Assembly: GCF_905220415.1 (NCBI RefSeq)
Contig: NC_059558.1
Coordinates: 7,700,501-7,764,500, forward strand
Source of the DNA: Colias croceus
Taxonomy: Eukaryota; Arthropoda; Insecta; Lepidoptera; Pieridae
Reading direction: 5' to 3'
DNA: 64,000 nucleotides
The notes beneath the pieces were generated by a model that worked only from the letters and a program-made list of their open reading frames with translations, was not told the DNA's origin and made no database searches. A program made the position numbers and the translations under genes. This document shows, in pieces, positions 12,801 through 19,700 of the stretch; position 1 is the stretch's first letter; each line of letters starts with the position of its first letter.

Positions 12801-15800
12801 CACTCATTCAACTAGTCTTCCTTCAATCCTAATTTTATGTAATACTAGCTTTCCACCCGCGGCATCGCCCGCGCAGTCAAAGAAAAACCCGCATAGTTCC
12901 CGTTCCCGTGGGATTTCCGGTACAAAAAATCAATCCTATGTCCCGGGGAAAAAAGTAGCCTATGTCCTTTCTCGGGTATCAAAACATCTCTATACCAAAT
13001 TTCATGCAAATTGGTTCAGTAGTTAAGGCGTGATTGAGTAACAGACAGACAGACAGAGTTACTTTCGCATTTATAGTAGGTATTAGTATGGATGTACTCT
13101 ATAAAAAGGAAAATATTAGGAAACCTCGGCATCTTACAAACAGATAATTTTTTAGGGTTCCGTACCAAGAGGGTAAAACGGGACTGAGTGGTACTGAGAA
13201 TTCAAAGTTTGTCTGCTTGTCCGTCCGTCTGTCGTCAGTCTTTTTTTACTTTTATTTATTTATTTGTCCAATATACCTTATATTCGTATCCATCTTCGTC
13301 TACATTACTCCCGATGTAGTATTGAGTTACAGTTCCATCGTAATAATCAATTCGGGATTTATTGTGTTCTGAACTGTACCTGTAATTTTTCTTTCTATTT
13401 TATAAAAAAACTTGGAATAAAAATTCAATTTCTTTTTCATAGGTTTTGGTTTTGTTCGAGGAATTTTTTTTTATTTTTATTTTAGTTCATTGAAGTCGCG
13501 TTATCAAAATAAGTAGTAGATGATGTATGTGAATCATTAAATTGTGTATGTATGTGCATAAAGGATAATGAAATGAAATTTTCTTTATAAATATACCAAT
13601 ATCATATTATTAGACGCAATTAAAAACTTAATTTTATATTATTATCAATATACAAGGGTGCTTTTCCACCAGAGATGTGCGAGGATGCGTAGCGAAGGAT
13701 GTGTTTGTAAAGAACCAATAGTATCGATTCCAATGCTAAAGCGATATACAGTGGTGGTCACATAATTAAAGACACTAAGAACATTTTATACTTCCCAAGA
13801 CACTTCTCTCAACATTTTTTTTTACACTACCATTGGAACTTGTTAAATAATTTTAAAATATTCAGGTATGTGTTGTCTAATGCTAAACTAAATTTTATCT
13901 ACAAAACTTGTCGGTTTGTTAGATTTTATTCGGTTCATCCTTACTACTAGCAGTTTAAACCTAGCAAAGGTCTGGCCATATAATTAAAGACATTAGACTC
14001 GCTTATAAGAAATATAAAAAAAATATTATTTTAATGAGATTATTTTTACAACACAAATACCTGACGTATTTACAAAACATTTGTACACTTTTCAATATTT
14101 GGTTGCATGTCCTTTGGCACTAATGACGGTTTACATCTCTTGGGCATGGAAACAACTAGTTTTGTTCAAGTTGCATCACTAAATTGGTTCCATTCTTCGA
14201 AAATGTTTTGCAAAGTTAATCGACGTTTGATGATCGCTTTGCCGCGACTTCTTTCTTTCTTGATTTCATAAGTTTTCGATCGGATTTGAATCTGGACTGT
14301 GAGGGGGCCAATCCAAAACAGTTACAGATTGGTTCCTTAACAAGCACTTCACTACTTTTGCTGTGTGCTTAGGATCATTATCGTGTTGAAAAGTCCAAAC
14401 AACAGGTAAATTTTCCTCTGCATACACAGCATGGATTGCTCTAAAATACACTTGTACTGGAATTTGTCCATATTGCCTTCTGTCTTTTTGACAGGTCCAA
14501 CACCAAGTCCAGAAAAACAGCGCCACACTTTGATATTTCCACCCCCATGTATGACTACTTTTTAGAGTATCTTGGATCCATTTCCTTATTGAGATGGCGT
14601 CTTACATATTGTTTTCTGACAGAATTAATCATATTAATCTTAGTTTCATGCAGAAACAGCACATGTTTCCATTCTCGTTCAGTCCAGTGTTCGTATTTTG
14701 TAGCAAAGTGAAATCTTGCCTTCACATTTTGTTTTTTCAAAAGTGGTACTTTCCGAGATACTCTTCAGTGCAAGTTTTCCTCACACAGTCTCCGTCTAAT
14801 TGTGCTTGCAGACCCCCCTTCAAGCCTGCTGCACCATACAACTCTGAACTGTATCAGTTCCGACCCTTTACATGGATCTTTTTAGCCAACAACACCATTT
14901 TTTAATCTTTCGGCCGAGTAGTTTCACTTGGTTTTGCTTTTCTGAGTACGTTTTCGGTCGTGTGGAACATCTTGACATATTTAATAGCATTCATAACTAT
15001 ATCCTTGAAACAGTTTAATTATCATGAAAGTTAGAAATATTTTTTCTTGCGGAGGAGTCGCAACTCTTGTTTTTAACCATAGTAATTGATATTAAAACTA
15101 TTAAACGTATGAATTTTAATTTTAAAAGTTAAAAATAACCAAGAAAATTATAGTGTCAACGATTTATGAAATTACGCGACAAAAGGAAGTAAAGCACAAT
15201 GCTGTTTCTTTTTATTTAAAAAAAATTTAAACTCATTTCTTGTTGTCTTTAATTAAGTGGCCAGCTATACGTACGTTAACAAAGTTTGTGTTACATTCCC
15301 ACAGAGAGCAAGTGTCGAAACTAACAAGGAATATAACTATTTTTTGTCCCTCATTTTAAAGAATATATTGTCTTGTATGGTTTAATAAAAATAATACTAG
15401 ATTAAATACCTTTTTCAGATAATTGTACTTCCTAATGTAAATATTTTATGGTCAATTAGAGGGTGTCTTTAATTATGTGACCACCACTGTAAATAGGTTT
15501 TTACAAACACATCCCTCGCTACGCATCCTCGCAGATCTCTGGTGGTAAAGCACCTTTTTTGGTGTGAGAGTTCTAGAGAGAACCAGGCAAACCTAATTTA
15601 TGAGAATTTTATGATATAAGATATTTTTATATTTACCATATTTCAAAAGGTTCTATGAGTCCAGTTGTAAGACCAGTCCTTTCGCCTTTGAAGTGGTACT
15701 CAGGTGGCCACACCAACTCCATATTATCTCCGAATTCTAAAAGAAATAAAAATTAAATTTATGTTTATTAATGTGTTCATACTGGTTGTTTATAAATAAG

Positions 15801-16118
15801 AGCTGTTGATCCTGTTTCTATCATAATATTTAAAAACTCACGTTTATACCCGTGGGCGAATTGAGTAAAGCCAGTATTTTTTTTACTGGCTTTACTGGCA
15901 CTGGCACATGAAACTACTATTATTAACTTTCGTGTTTATAACATTATTAGGATATAATATAGTAACATTACAAATTTGGCTTGAATAACGACGCAAATTT
16001 TCACGTAACAGTGTATCAAAATAAAGATAAAATTAAAAGCAAAAAACTTACCAAAAACATGAGAGAATCCGGTGTCAAAAACTATAGCTGCTAGGATTAG
16101 TGTATACAGGGAGGCCAT
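162..16118 (-). CDS. 26-29-p: 26/29 kDa-proteinase-like cysteine protease (C1A), 13 exons
   Basis: The coding exons join as 16118-16052, 15736-15637, 13379-13277, 12668-12560, 12082-11959, 11661-11552, 11190-11088, 8205-8128, 7801-7575, 7128-7002, 5818-5713, 5279-5095 and 342-162. This gives 1620 nt, 539 residues, with every junction GT..AG and in phase. Residues 1 to about 20 are a signal peptide. The N-terminal block (about 23-235) has the 'WPPEYHFKG' stretch typical of the insect 26/29 kDa proteinase. An I29-like ERFNIN helix lies near 245-275 and the protease begins near Leu324. Visible catalytic residues are Gln342 and Cys348 (QDSCGSCWAF), His487 (NHGVVAVGYG) and Asn507 (KNSWG). In flies this lysosomal/haemocyte protease is cleaved into 26- and 29-kDa parts that stay associated. 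Oddity: the usual 'DWR' at the mature N terminus reads 'DLR' (Leu330). A plain cathepsin L is unlikely because of the long N-terminal block. Confidence 0.93.
495..990 (+). repeat. dispersed retroelement fragment with (GACA)n tract
   Basis: Begins with the 'CTAGCTTCCGCCCGCGACT' type head, continues through a (GACA)n microsatellite at about 811-879 and ends in an AT-rich tail ('TTTGGGTTTGGTATCGAT') shared with 10555-10670. Probably a LINE/SINE 3' fragment; family not certain. Confidence 0.6.
1075..1160. repeat. short dispersed repeat, copy 1
   Basis: Contains CACCCGTTTTAGGCTTAG and CTTCTCCCTAAGTCATTT. The same sequence in the opposite orientation lies at about 5360-5435. Confidence 0.55.
1245..1330. 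repeat. (GT)n-rich microsatellite
   Basis: A (TG)n tract with interruptions (GTGTAGGTGTGTGTGGG), downstream of the 3' end of the LINE at 1505-3826. CR1/L2-group LINEs often end in simple repeats, so it may be the element's tail. Confidence 0.7.
1505..3826 (-). CDS. 5'-truncated non-LTR retrotransposon ORF2 (endonuclease end + reverse transcriptase)
   Basis: An uninterrupted frame of 773 codons in intron 12 of the protease gene. The first 40 residues are the tail of an AP-type endonuclease (LDHVMV, then VTDHNPVVF). The reverse transcriptase follows: YKAGDRGSVNNYRPISILP, NQFGFRRSRST, AVFLDLAKAFDTVS, FGIPQGSILGPTLF and the catalytic AYADDT. Motif style points to the CR1/L2/Daphne group rather than Jockey (inference). 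There is no ORF1 and no start of the endonuclease, so the copy is 5'-truncated near 3830, the usual result of incomplete target-primed reverse transcription. It lacks an AUG start and cannot transpose on its own, yet has no internal stop, so it is fairly young. Confidence 0.88.
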   Translation of the reverse strand: MPTRSNNCLDHVMVKSKELYHTFIIDSLVTDHNPVVFCLHFFSKNRPKNELKYIITTTNYDALSNYFDKLDFSQLYTITDPNLAASYFTNLISQGIQQSTTTKQISCRKKIIKPWITPGLLRCIRFRDKLQKKFKKAPNNLNLSITYKRYRNFCNALLKKVKRNYERTLIINSSNNNKSLWNCIKKFTHMNTRNQNGCDLLNNSENAVETLNSINYYFANIGKELAEKISHNTSDATLPSSSNFSNSFCFYETDEIEINNLIVSLRSDCAVGWDNIPANIVKQYRPIFVKPLVYIFNLCLSSGTFPNTFKKAIIHPIYKAGDRGSVNNYRPISILPCLSKIFEKIMNTRLVNYLEKHCILSPNQFGFRRSRSTTDALHNLIDHVVASLDINRRCVAVFLDLAKAFDTVSMPLLLNKLNYVGIRGKPFELFKSYLTDRTQIVKLNGLISTEQTLSFGIPQGSILGPTLFLLYMNDLTNLSLENGKIIAYADDTVLIFDGRTWEEAFSHSQSGLNIVSNWLLSNSLTLNSDKTKYITFGMNKNSIRHSSYLTLKAHFCHDKLSCTCITLQNVDSIKYLGVMVDCYLNFNKHATLLAARIRKLIIIFKNLRHIMNFNLIKRIYFTLCQSLINYGISAWGGMAKSNMLTIERAQRSVLKVMTFRPIDYPTKDLYKKCQVLTVRQLFLLQLILRKHQELEFELNSTDKRRSYMVCEVKRSQHYFPMKFYAILGDYIYNKVNKILNIYSMNNYKCKKTVTEWLQKLSYESTENLLKIKL
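3849..4730. mobile_element. foldback-type element with about 84-bp inverted ends
   Basis: The ends TATATGTCGTGGTCATATCG (3849) and its complement (to 4730) are inverted and nearly perfect for about 84 bp. Subterminal blocks repeat CATTTCACGATATG-like motifs in both orientations. The GC-rich centre has a direct duplication (GCGGCAGCGGCCGGCGA at about 4090 and 4207) and a TTAGG run. No coding frame, so it is non-autonomous. It sits beside the 5' end of the truncated LINE. Confidence 0.85.
4143..4162 (+). repeat. short interstitial (TTAGG)n run
   Basis: About four units of TTAGG, the usual insect telomere repeat, inside the foldback element. Too short to be a telomere. Confidence 0.8.
4984..5089 (-). 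pseudogene. partial duplicate of protease exon 12 inside intron 12
   Basis: 106 bp matching 5158-5263 with one visible mismatch (t versus c at 5010/5184), in direct orientation with a 174-bp period. In gene order it starts at the last base of the exon 12 donor consensus (GTGAG-T). It has no acceptor of its own and read-through would hit TGA at the exon end, so it is a non-coding remnant of a recent duplication (or an assembly artefact). Confidence 0.85.
5095..5279 (-). CDS. 26-29-p: protease exon 12
   Basis: Acceptor TTCCACCAG, donor GTGAGT. Encodes residues 419-479, from DGYCHIENV through KYGPLSVGVHAG to GIFYEPDC across the junction. A 106-bp inner part (5158-5263) is repeated at 4984-5089 in the following intron. 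Confidence 0.9.
5360..5435. repeat. short dispersed repeat, copy 2 (inverted)
   Basis: Contains AATGACTTAGGGAGAA and AACGGGTGCCAC, matching 1075-1160 on the other strand. Confidence 0.5.
5713..5818 (-). CDS. 26-29-p: protease exon 11
   Basis: Acceptor TTTTTCCAG, donor GTATGT. Encodes residues 383-418, with the conserved MGCDGGDLEGAFKYV stretch of papain-like proteases. It ends in phase 0. Confidence 0.9.
6028..6267. mobile_element. MITE with 22-bp inverted ends, copy 1
   Basis: Ends GGTGCATTTGAATCAAACGA and the complement of TTCGTTTGGTGTAAATGCCC. Inner sequence AGCATTCTTTCGTTGTTCT and the whole layout recur at 41904-42128. In intron 10 of the protease gene. Confidence 0.75.
6452..6608 (+). 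repeat. dispersed LINE/SINE fragment ('GTCTAAAACCTAATAAA' family), copy 1
   Basis: Runs from CTAGCTTACAGCCCGCTTTG to GACTTTGTTTTATACTATG; similar copies at 38425-38615 and 44163-44360. Confidence 0.65.
7002..7128 (-). CDS. 26-29-p: protease exon 10 (catalytic Cys)
   Basis: Acceptor TTCTACAG, donor GTAAGT. Encodes residues 341-382 with oxyanion-hole Gln342, catalytic Cys348 in CGSCWAF, and LSEQSLVDC. It ends in phase 2. Confidence 0.92.
7575..7801 (-). CDS. 26-29-p: protease exon 9 (propeptide to mature N terminus)
   Basis: Acceptor ATTCTAG, donor GTATGT. Encodes residues 265-340: end of the ERFNIN helix, MGINEFSDKTPEEL, then the mature N terminus LPENFDLRIEGYISKIK. The usual Trp of DWR is Leu here (codon CTC). 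It ends in phase 1. Confidence 0.9.
8128..8205 (-). CDS. 26-29-p: protease exon 8 (propeptide)
   Basis: Acceptor TATTTCAG, donor GTAAGT. Encodes residues 239-264, SFMKHHNKNY to FRDNW, the first half of the ERFNIN helix of the inhibitory propeptide. It ends in phase 2. Confidence 0.87.
8757..9029. mobile_element. MITE with long imperfect inverted ends
   Basis: Left arm runs CCCAACGCAACGAAG to AACTTCCCGACGATCTT and the right arm is its inverse (AAGATCGTCGGGAAGTTT to CTTCGTTGCTTTGGG), about 70 bp with small indels. Lies in intron 7 of the protease gene. No coding potential. Confidence 0.75.
9175..9285 (+). pseudogene. Helitron/PIF1-type helicase C-terminal remnant
   Basis: A short frame reads EVVYLGKKNSKGQAYVALSR followed by VQNFQGVAILSL. 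'GQAYVALSRV' is the conserved last motif of PIF1-like helicases, including Helitron Rep-Hel proteins. Nothing upstream extends it and no Helitron end hairpin was seen, so it is a scrap. A host PIF1 pseudogene is the alternative. Confidence 0.6.
9330..9990 (+). repeat. degenerate tandem array, about 100-140 bp units
   Basis: Six or so diverged units marked by GGATGAACCGATTTTGATAA near 9342, 9484, 9613, 9732, 9866 and 9963, each with a CATTTGA/CCACTTTTACC block. Lies directly after the helicase scrap; Helitrons often carry such internal tandem repeats (inference). Confidence 0.7.
10337..10354. repeat. 18-bp perfect palindrome
   Basis: GTACACTGTACAGTGTAC, self-complementary, in intron 7 of the protease gene. 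No further context to give it a role. Confidence 0.6.
10440..10675 (+). repeat. dispersed retroelement tail
   Basis: Contains ACAGACAAAAATTTTTTTAA and TTTGGGTTTGGGATCGAT, the tail also seen at 880-990. Confidence 0.55.
10692..10898 (+). repeat. dispersed repeat ('CTGAGATTAGCGCGTTCAAA' family), copy 1
   Basis: Runs from CTAGCTGTGCCCTGCGGTTT through GGTCTTAGCGTGATGATAT and CACCGAAAGAATTTTTCAAA to CAAACAAACAAGCTTTATAA. Many copies occur in the window (11440, 26055/30547, 30898, 34863, 36293, 37292/37820, 48075). Confidence 0.7.
10906..11072 (+). repeat. dispersed repeat ('CCACGGGCGAAGCCGG' family), copy 1
   Basis: Starts at AATATAAAAATGAATCGCAA and ends CCACGGGCGAAGCCGGGGTG. Other copies at 45775-45955, 46131-46315 and 57432-57607. 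Confidence 0.65.
11088..11190 (-). CDS. 26-29-p: protease exon 7
   Basis: Acceptor TTTTATAG, donor GTAAAC. Encodes residues 205-238, ending HVDEAFDS across the junction, the start of the I29-like propeptide. It ends in phase 2. Confidence 0.85.
11440..11542 (+). repeat. dispersed repeat fragment ('CTGAGATTAGCG' family)
   Basis: Partial copy: TTTTTCAAATCGGACCATTG to CAGCTTTATAATATTTGTAT. In intron 6 of the protease gene. Confidence 0.6.
11552..11661 (-). CDS. 26-29-p: protease exon 6
   Basis: Acceptor CATTTAG, donor GTATGT. Encodes residues 168-204, with TGALTKHFVSIFHDYSAPD, close to the end of the N-terminal (26 kDa) region. It ends in phase 1. Confidence 0.86.
11959..12082 (-). CDS. 26-29-p: protease exon 5
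   Basis: Acceptor TTAACAG, donor GTATCG. Encodes residues 127-167, including FDGKDVEIWKNSE and DDVLYVYREGNYHLPLR. It ends in phase 2. Confidence 0.87.
12388..12540. mobile_element. MITE with GAAGTGAAACTTCTTTA ends, copy 1
   Basis: GAAGTGAAACTTCTTTA at the left is inverted as TAAAGAAGTTTCACTTC at the right, followed by a short tail GTGTGCTCGACACA. Shared core CGTCATGGCAATACCGTCA. Three other copies occur near 21050, 33745 and 42170. Confidence 0.75.
12560..12668 (-). CDS. 26-29-p: protease exon 4
   Basis: Acceptor TTAACAG, donor GTTAGT. Encodes residues 91-126, from SFPVWTEEEQ to NFTYEG, with one Cys (RLCFRMP). It ends in phase 1. Confidence 0.87.
12845..13090 (+). repeat. dispersed repeat ('GTTCCCGTGGGATTTCC' family), copy 1
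   Basis: Head TAGCTTTCCACCCGCGGCAT, core CCCGTTCCCGTGGGATTTCC, tail TTCAGTAGTTAAGGCGTGAT and TTTCGCATTTATAGTAGG. Near-identical to 47804-48050. In intron 3 of the protease gene. Confidence 0.7.
13277..13379 (-). CDS. 26-29-p: protease exon 3
   Basis: Acceptor TTACAG, donor GTATAT. Encodes residues 56-90, with SRIDYYDGTVTQYY, a conserved stretch of the family's N-terminal domain. It ends in phase 0. Confidence 0.88.
13749..15489 (-). mobile_element. Tc1-like DNA transposon with paired inner and outer inverted repeats
   Basis: Flanked by TA on both sides. The outermost 26 bp (CAGTGGTGGTCACATAATTA...) are perfectly inverted at the two ends. A second, inner repeat (CTGGCCATATAATTAAAGAC at about 13972, its inverse at about 15264) gives the IR/DR layout known from some Tc1 elements. 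Inserted into a MITE, which lies in intron 2 of the protease gene. The transposase is broken, so the copy is dead. Confidence 0.92.
14085..15080 (-). pseudogene. Tc1-type transposase, frameshifted
   Basis: Begins near an ATG at 15080 (MVKNKSCDSS) and ends near SMPKRCKPSLVPKDMQPN. The best part reads FQHDNDPKHTAKVVKCLL then WPPHSPDSNPIENL, the second Asp and the final Glu of the DD34E catalytic triad. Reading continues only by changing frame several times and through stops (for example soon after the start), so no full-length product is possible. Family assignment is firm; exact break positions need alignment with an intact relative. Confidence 0.88.
15637..15736 (-). CDS. 26-29-p: protease exon 2
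   Basis: Follows a TTCTTTTAG acceptor. Encodes residues 23-55, including WPPEYHFKGERTGL, the hallmark of the 26/29 kDa proteinase N-terminal part. It ends in phase 2 at GTAAAT. Confidence 0.88.
16052..16118 (-). CDS. 26-29-p: protease exon 1 (signal peptide)
   Basis: Starts at an ATG in good context (GACCATGG) and encodes a hydrophobic signal peptide, MASLYTLILAAIVFDTGFSH. It ends in phase 1 at a GTAAGT donor. Confidence 0.88.
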
Positions 16119-16156
16119 GGTCGCTCCTCTTGTGAAATTTGACGATTGGGGATCTC

Positions 16157-16165
16157 ATTTAAATA
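16157..16165 (-). promoter_or_regulatory. TATA-like box of the protease gene
   Basis: TATTTAAAT on the minus strand about 40 nt before the protease ATG, which would place the transcription start near 16130 and give a very short 5' UTR. The copia element begins about 300 bp further upstream. Confidence 0.5.
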
Positions 16166-16218
16166 CGCGATCCTAATCATATTAAGCCTTGTTTGTAATG
16201 GTAGAGCTTTATGAAAAA

Positions 16219-16447
16219 CTAGATTTCCGCCCGCGGCTTCGCCCGCGTTTGCAAAGGAAATCCCGCATAGTTCCCGTTCCCGTGGGATTTCCGGAATAAA
16301 AACTATCCTATGTTTTAATCCAAGTTACCCTCTATATGTGTGCTTAATTTCATTGTAATCGGTTCAGTAGTTTTTACGTGAAAGAGTAACAAACATCCAT
16401 ACATCTATACATCCATACAAACTTTCGCATTTATAATATTAGTAGGA
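16219..16447 (+). repeat. dispersed repeat ('GTTCCCGTGGGATTTCC' family), copy 2
   Basis: CTAGATTTCCGCCCGCGGCT to TTTATAATATTAGTAGGA; lies between the copia element and the protease promoter. Confidence 0.7.
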
Positions 16448-16461
16448 TTGCACGAAACTTC

Positions 16462-16626
16462 TGATGGGTTTTGGGCAGGAAAAAGCAAAGATTGTTAAAT
16501 AAACTTAAGATTCTTTATTAGACGATGCGCGTAGTACGAAGGGTAAAGACGGAAGAGAAAAAATTATAAGATGACACATAGGTATTTGACATACACATTT
16601 GTTTATACAAACTCTTTTCACCAACA
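16462..16626 (-). repeat. copia 3' LTR
   Basis: 165 bp, TGATGGGTTTTGGGCAGG to TTTTCACCAACA on the plus strand, same as 20818-20982. A purine-rich AAGGGCCAG (minus strand, about 16627-16637) just inside is the likely polypurine tract. Confidence 0.95.
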
Positions 16627-16711
16627 CTGGCCCTTAAACAAATGTGTAGGTACATAATTATTATACAACATTAAACAAGTTTAGTTTTTACAATTTAAGA
16701 ATTTAACAAAT

Positions 16712-19700
16712 TTATTGTAAACCTAAACACGTTACAAACTTATAATGCTTTTCTTTAGTAAGTGGTTTTGTTAAAATATCGGCAGTCATTTCAGAAGTAC
16801 ACAAATAATTCAAATTAACAATATTATCTTTTACAACTTCTCTTATAAAATGATGCCGCACATCTATATGTTTCGTACGAGCATGATACATAGGATTCTT
16901 ACACAATTTTTGTGCTGATTGGTTATCATTAAAAATCGTAACAGAACAATGCCTACCTAACAATTCATACAACAGAGTTCTTATGAATAACGCTTCTTTA
17001 CAAGAATCTGATAGAGCCATATATTCTGCTTCTGTGCTAGAAAGAGCGACTGTTCGCTGTTTTCTATTTTCCCACGATACAGAACATTTCCCAATTTGAA
17101 ACACAAACCCAGTGTACGACCTACGATCGACCTCACACGAAGCCCAGTCAGCATCAATATACCCATTGATGTCTAGACCACTTCTACTAAAAACAAGTTT
17201 GTAGTTTACAGTACCCTTTAAATACCGTAGTACGCGTTTCGCGGCCTTCCAATGACGCTGATCATAACAATCATTATACTGGCTCAGCATGCTTACCGCG
17301 TGCGCGATGTCTGGCCTGGAGCTAACTGAAATATAATTTAAACAACCAATTAAATTTCTATATTCCAAATTCTCCTCCTTTTTATCAGCCTTTACAAGTT
17401 TCAATCCCGATTCCATTGGAGTTTGAGCTGGCTTACAGTCAGTCATATGAAAACGGTCTAAAACATTCTTTATGTAACTAGACTGATCAAGATAGATATT
17501 ATCTTGGTTTCTTGTGATGCGCATACCAAGTATATGGCTGGCTGGCCCTAAATCCTTCATTTCGAATTCTTGCATGAGTTTCTTCTTTATTTCAACTTTC
17601 ATTTGTGAATTTCTGGTTGAAAATAATAATATATCGTCCACATACAACCCAATGATGACTAATTCTTCACCATTTGATTTAAAATACACGCAGGGCTCTG
17701 AGGACAGTCTTCTGAAACAAAGTTTTGTAACCAACACATGGTTTATCTTTTCATACCAAGACTTCGAAGCTTGCTTTAGGCCATAAATTGCTTTATGCAA
17801 TTTATATACTTTATGCTCACAGCCTTTTACTTTATAACCTTCCGGTTGTTCCATGAAAACTTTTTCTTGCAAATCTCCATTTAGAAAAGCAGTTCTTACA
17901 TCCAAATGATCGATATCCATCTGCTTTTCAGCTGCTAAAGCCAATAATATGCGAATAGTGGAATATCGAACCACTGGAGAAAAAGTTTCCTCGTAATCAA
18001 TTCCATAGCGCTGTGTAAAACCTTTAGCTACCAATCTGGCTTTATACTGCTTTAGATTTCCATCAAGATCTTTCTTTTTCTTAAAAACCCACTTGCACTT
18101 AATCGGTTTTTGATCTTTAGGTGGATCAGTTAATGTCCAACATTTATTTTTAATAAATGATTGATACTCATCAGCCATTGCTTTCTTCCAGTGAACAGCT
18201 TCAGCCCCTCCTAGAGCTTCTTGAACTGTCTCTGGTTCATCTCCAATGCAGGTCAGCATTGCAGTACACGCACTGTCATATTCCGATGTATCCATCGCAT
18301 CTTCAAGTGTCGATTCACCTGGAATGTAAGTGACATCGGAAGGATCAACAGAACTACTGCTGTCAGAGTCATCTAACTCAAAAATACACTGTCTTCTGGG
18401 ATTAGTTACAATCTCATTTTCTTCCCCTTTTTCTGGTGATAGTGAATTTTCAGACTGTGCCACTTCAACATGAGAATCATTTGAGTTTAAATTCTCAGTC
18501 TGTAAATTATTTATCATCATGAAAAAATCACCATTTTCACATTTTTCAGTGTTTTTTGTATAGAATTTGTTTTCAAAGAAAGCAACATTCCTTGATTTAA
18601 TAATTTTGCTGAGATTCTCTGGATCAATCAATCTATAACCCTTACTATTTTCACAATATCCTACAAAAATGTAAGGTTTACATTTTGAATCTAATTTCTT
18701 ACGATTCTGTGTCAAGGCATAAACCACACAACCAAATATACGTAAATGGCTAAGATTCACCTTCTCATTAGTCCATTTTTCCTCTGGCGTGCTACCGTAG
18801 ACTGCTTTTGTAGGGGACCGGTTCTTCAAATAAACAGCGGTATTGACCGCTTCTGCCCAGAACTGCCCATCTAAGCCTGCGTCTCGTAACATGCTACGAG
18901 CCTTCTCGACGATTGTCCTGTTGGCCCGCTCAGCAACGCCGTTCTGCTGAGGCGAGTGCGGTATGGTAGTCTGGTGAATGATGCCGTTATCCTTCAAATA
19001 TTCCTGGAATATAGAATTGACATATTCGCCTCCATTATCCGTCCTCAACAATTTTATTTTTCTATTGGTTTGGTTCTCCACCATTGCCTTGAAATGTTTG
19101 AAGTTATCGAAAACTTCACTCTTATTTTTCAGAAAATAAATCCATGTTTTCCTACTACAATCATCAATAAACGTGAGGAAGTAACTAGCACCACCGAAAG
19201 ATTTCACTGGCATAGGCCCGCATAAATCACTGTGTACAACACCTAACAGTTCATTTGACCTACTTTGTGCCTTCTTAGGAAAAGGTAATTTGCTAAGCTT
19301 CCCCTTAACACAAGCTTCACATTGACTGAACTGTGATTTATCATAAGTAATACCACTAGCCATACCTTTCATTAACAAATGCATACTCCTCATATTGAGA
19401 TGTCCTAGTCTCCTGTGCCATGTCTCCTGCGTAACAGAGTTAGCAGCCGCCTGGAAACTCAGCTCAGTTTCTTTCTTACAGCTCTCAGATGCTTTCTTCT
19501 GCACTAAATCTTGAGCTTCTGTATTTACCTTGGTAGTCGCAGATTCTACACTATTCCCTGAAAACATAGAACAGCCACCACATCCTACCACACACAGATC
19601 ACGCTCTCTAACAGATTCTGCAGTTTCTAATTGATAAACACCATTTTTATGTACAGCTGTAGCTGCTAGCTTTTTACCATAGAATATATTACAACATTTT

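Larger units (their letters stand above)
13656..15554. mobile_element. MITE (GGGTGCTTTTCCACC family) split by a Tc1 element
   Basis: Left arm from GGGTGCTTTTCCACCAGAGA with GTGCGAGGATGCGTAGCGA; right arm is its inverse ending CTGGTGGTAAAGCACC. The two halves (13656-13748 and 15490-15554) are separated by the Tc1 element. Related copies at 24350 and 25574. Confidence 0.8.

Noticed and set aside
18956..19225. plus-strand frames opposite the copia polyprotein
   Set aside because: Shadows of the intact minus-strand Gag-Pol.
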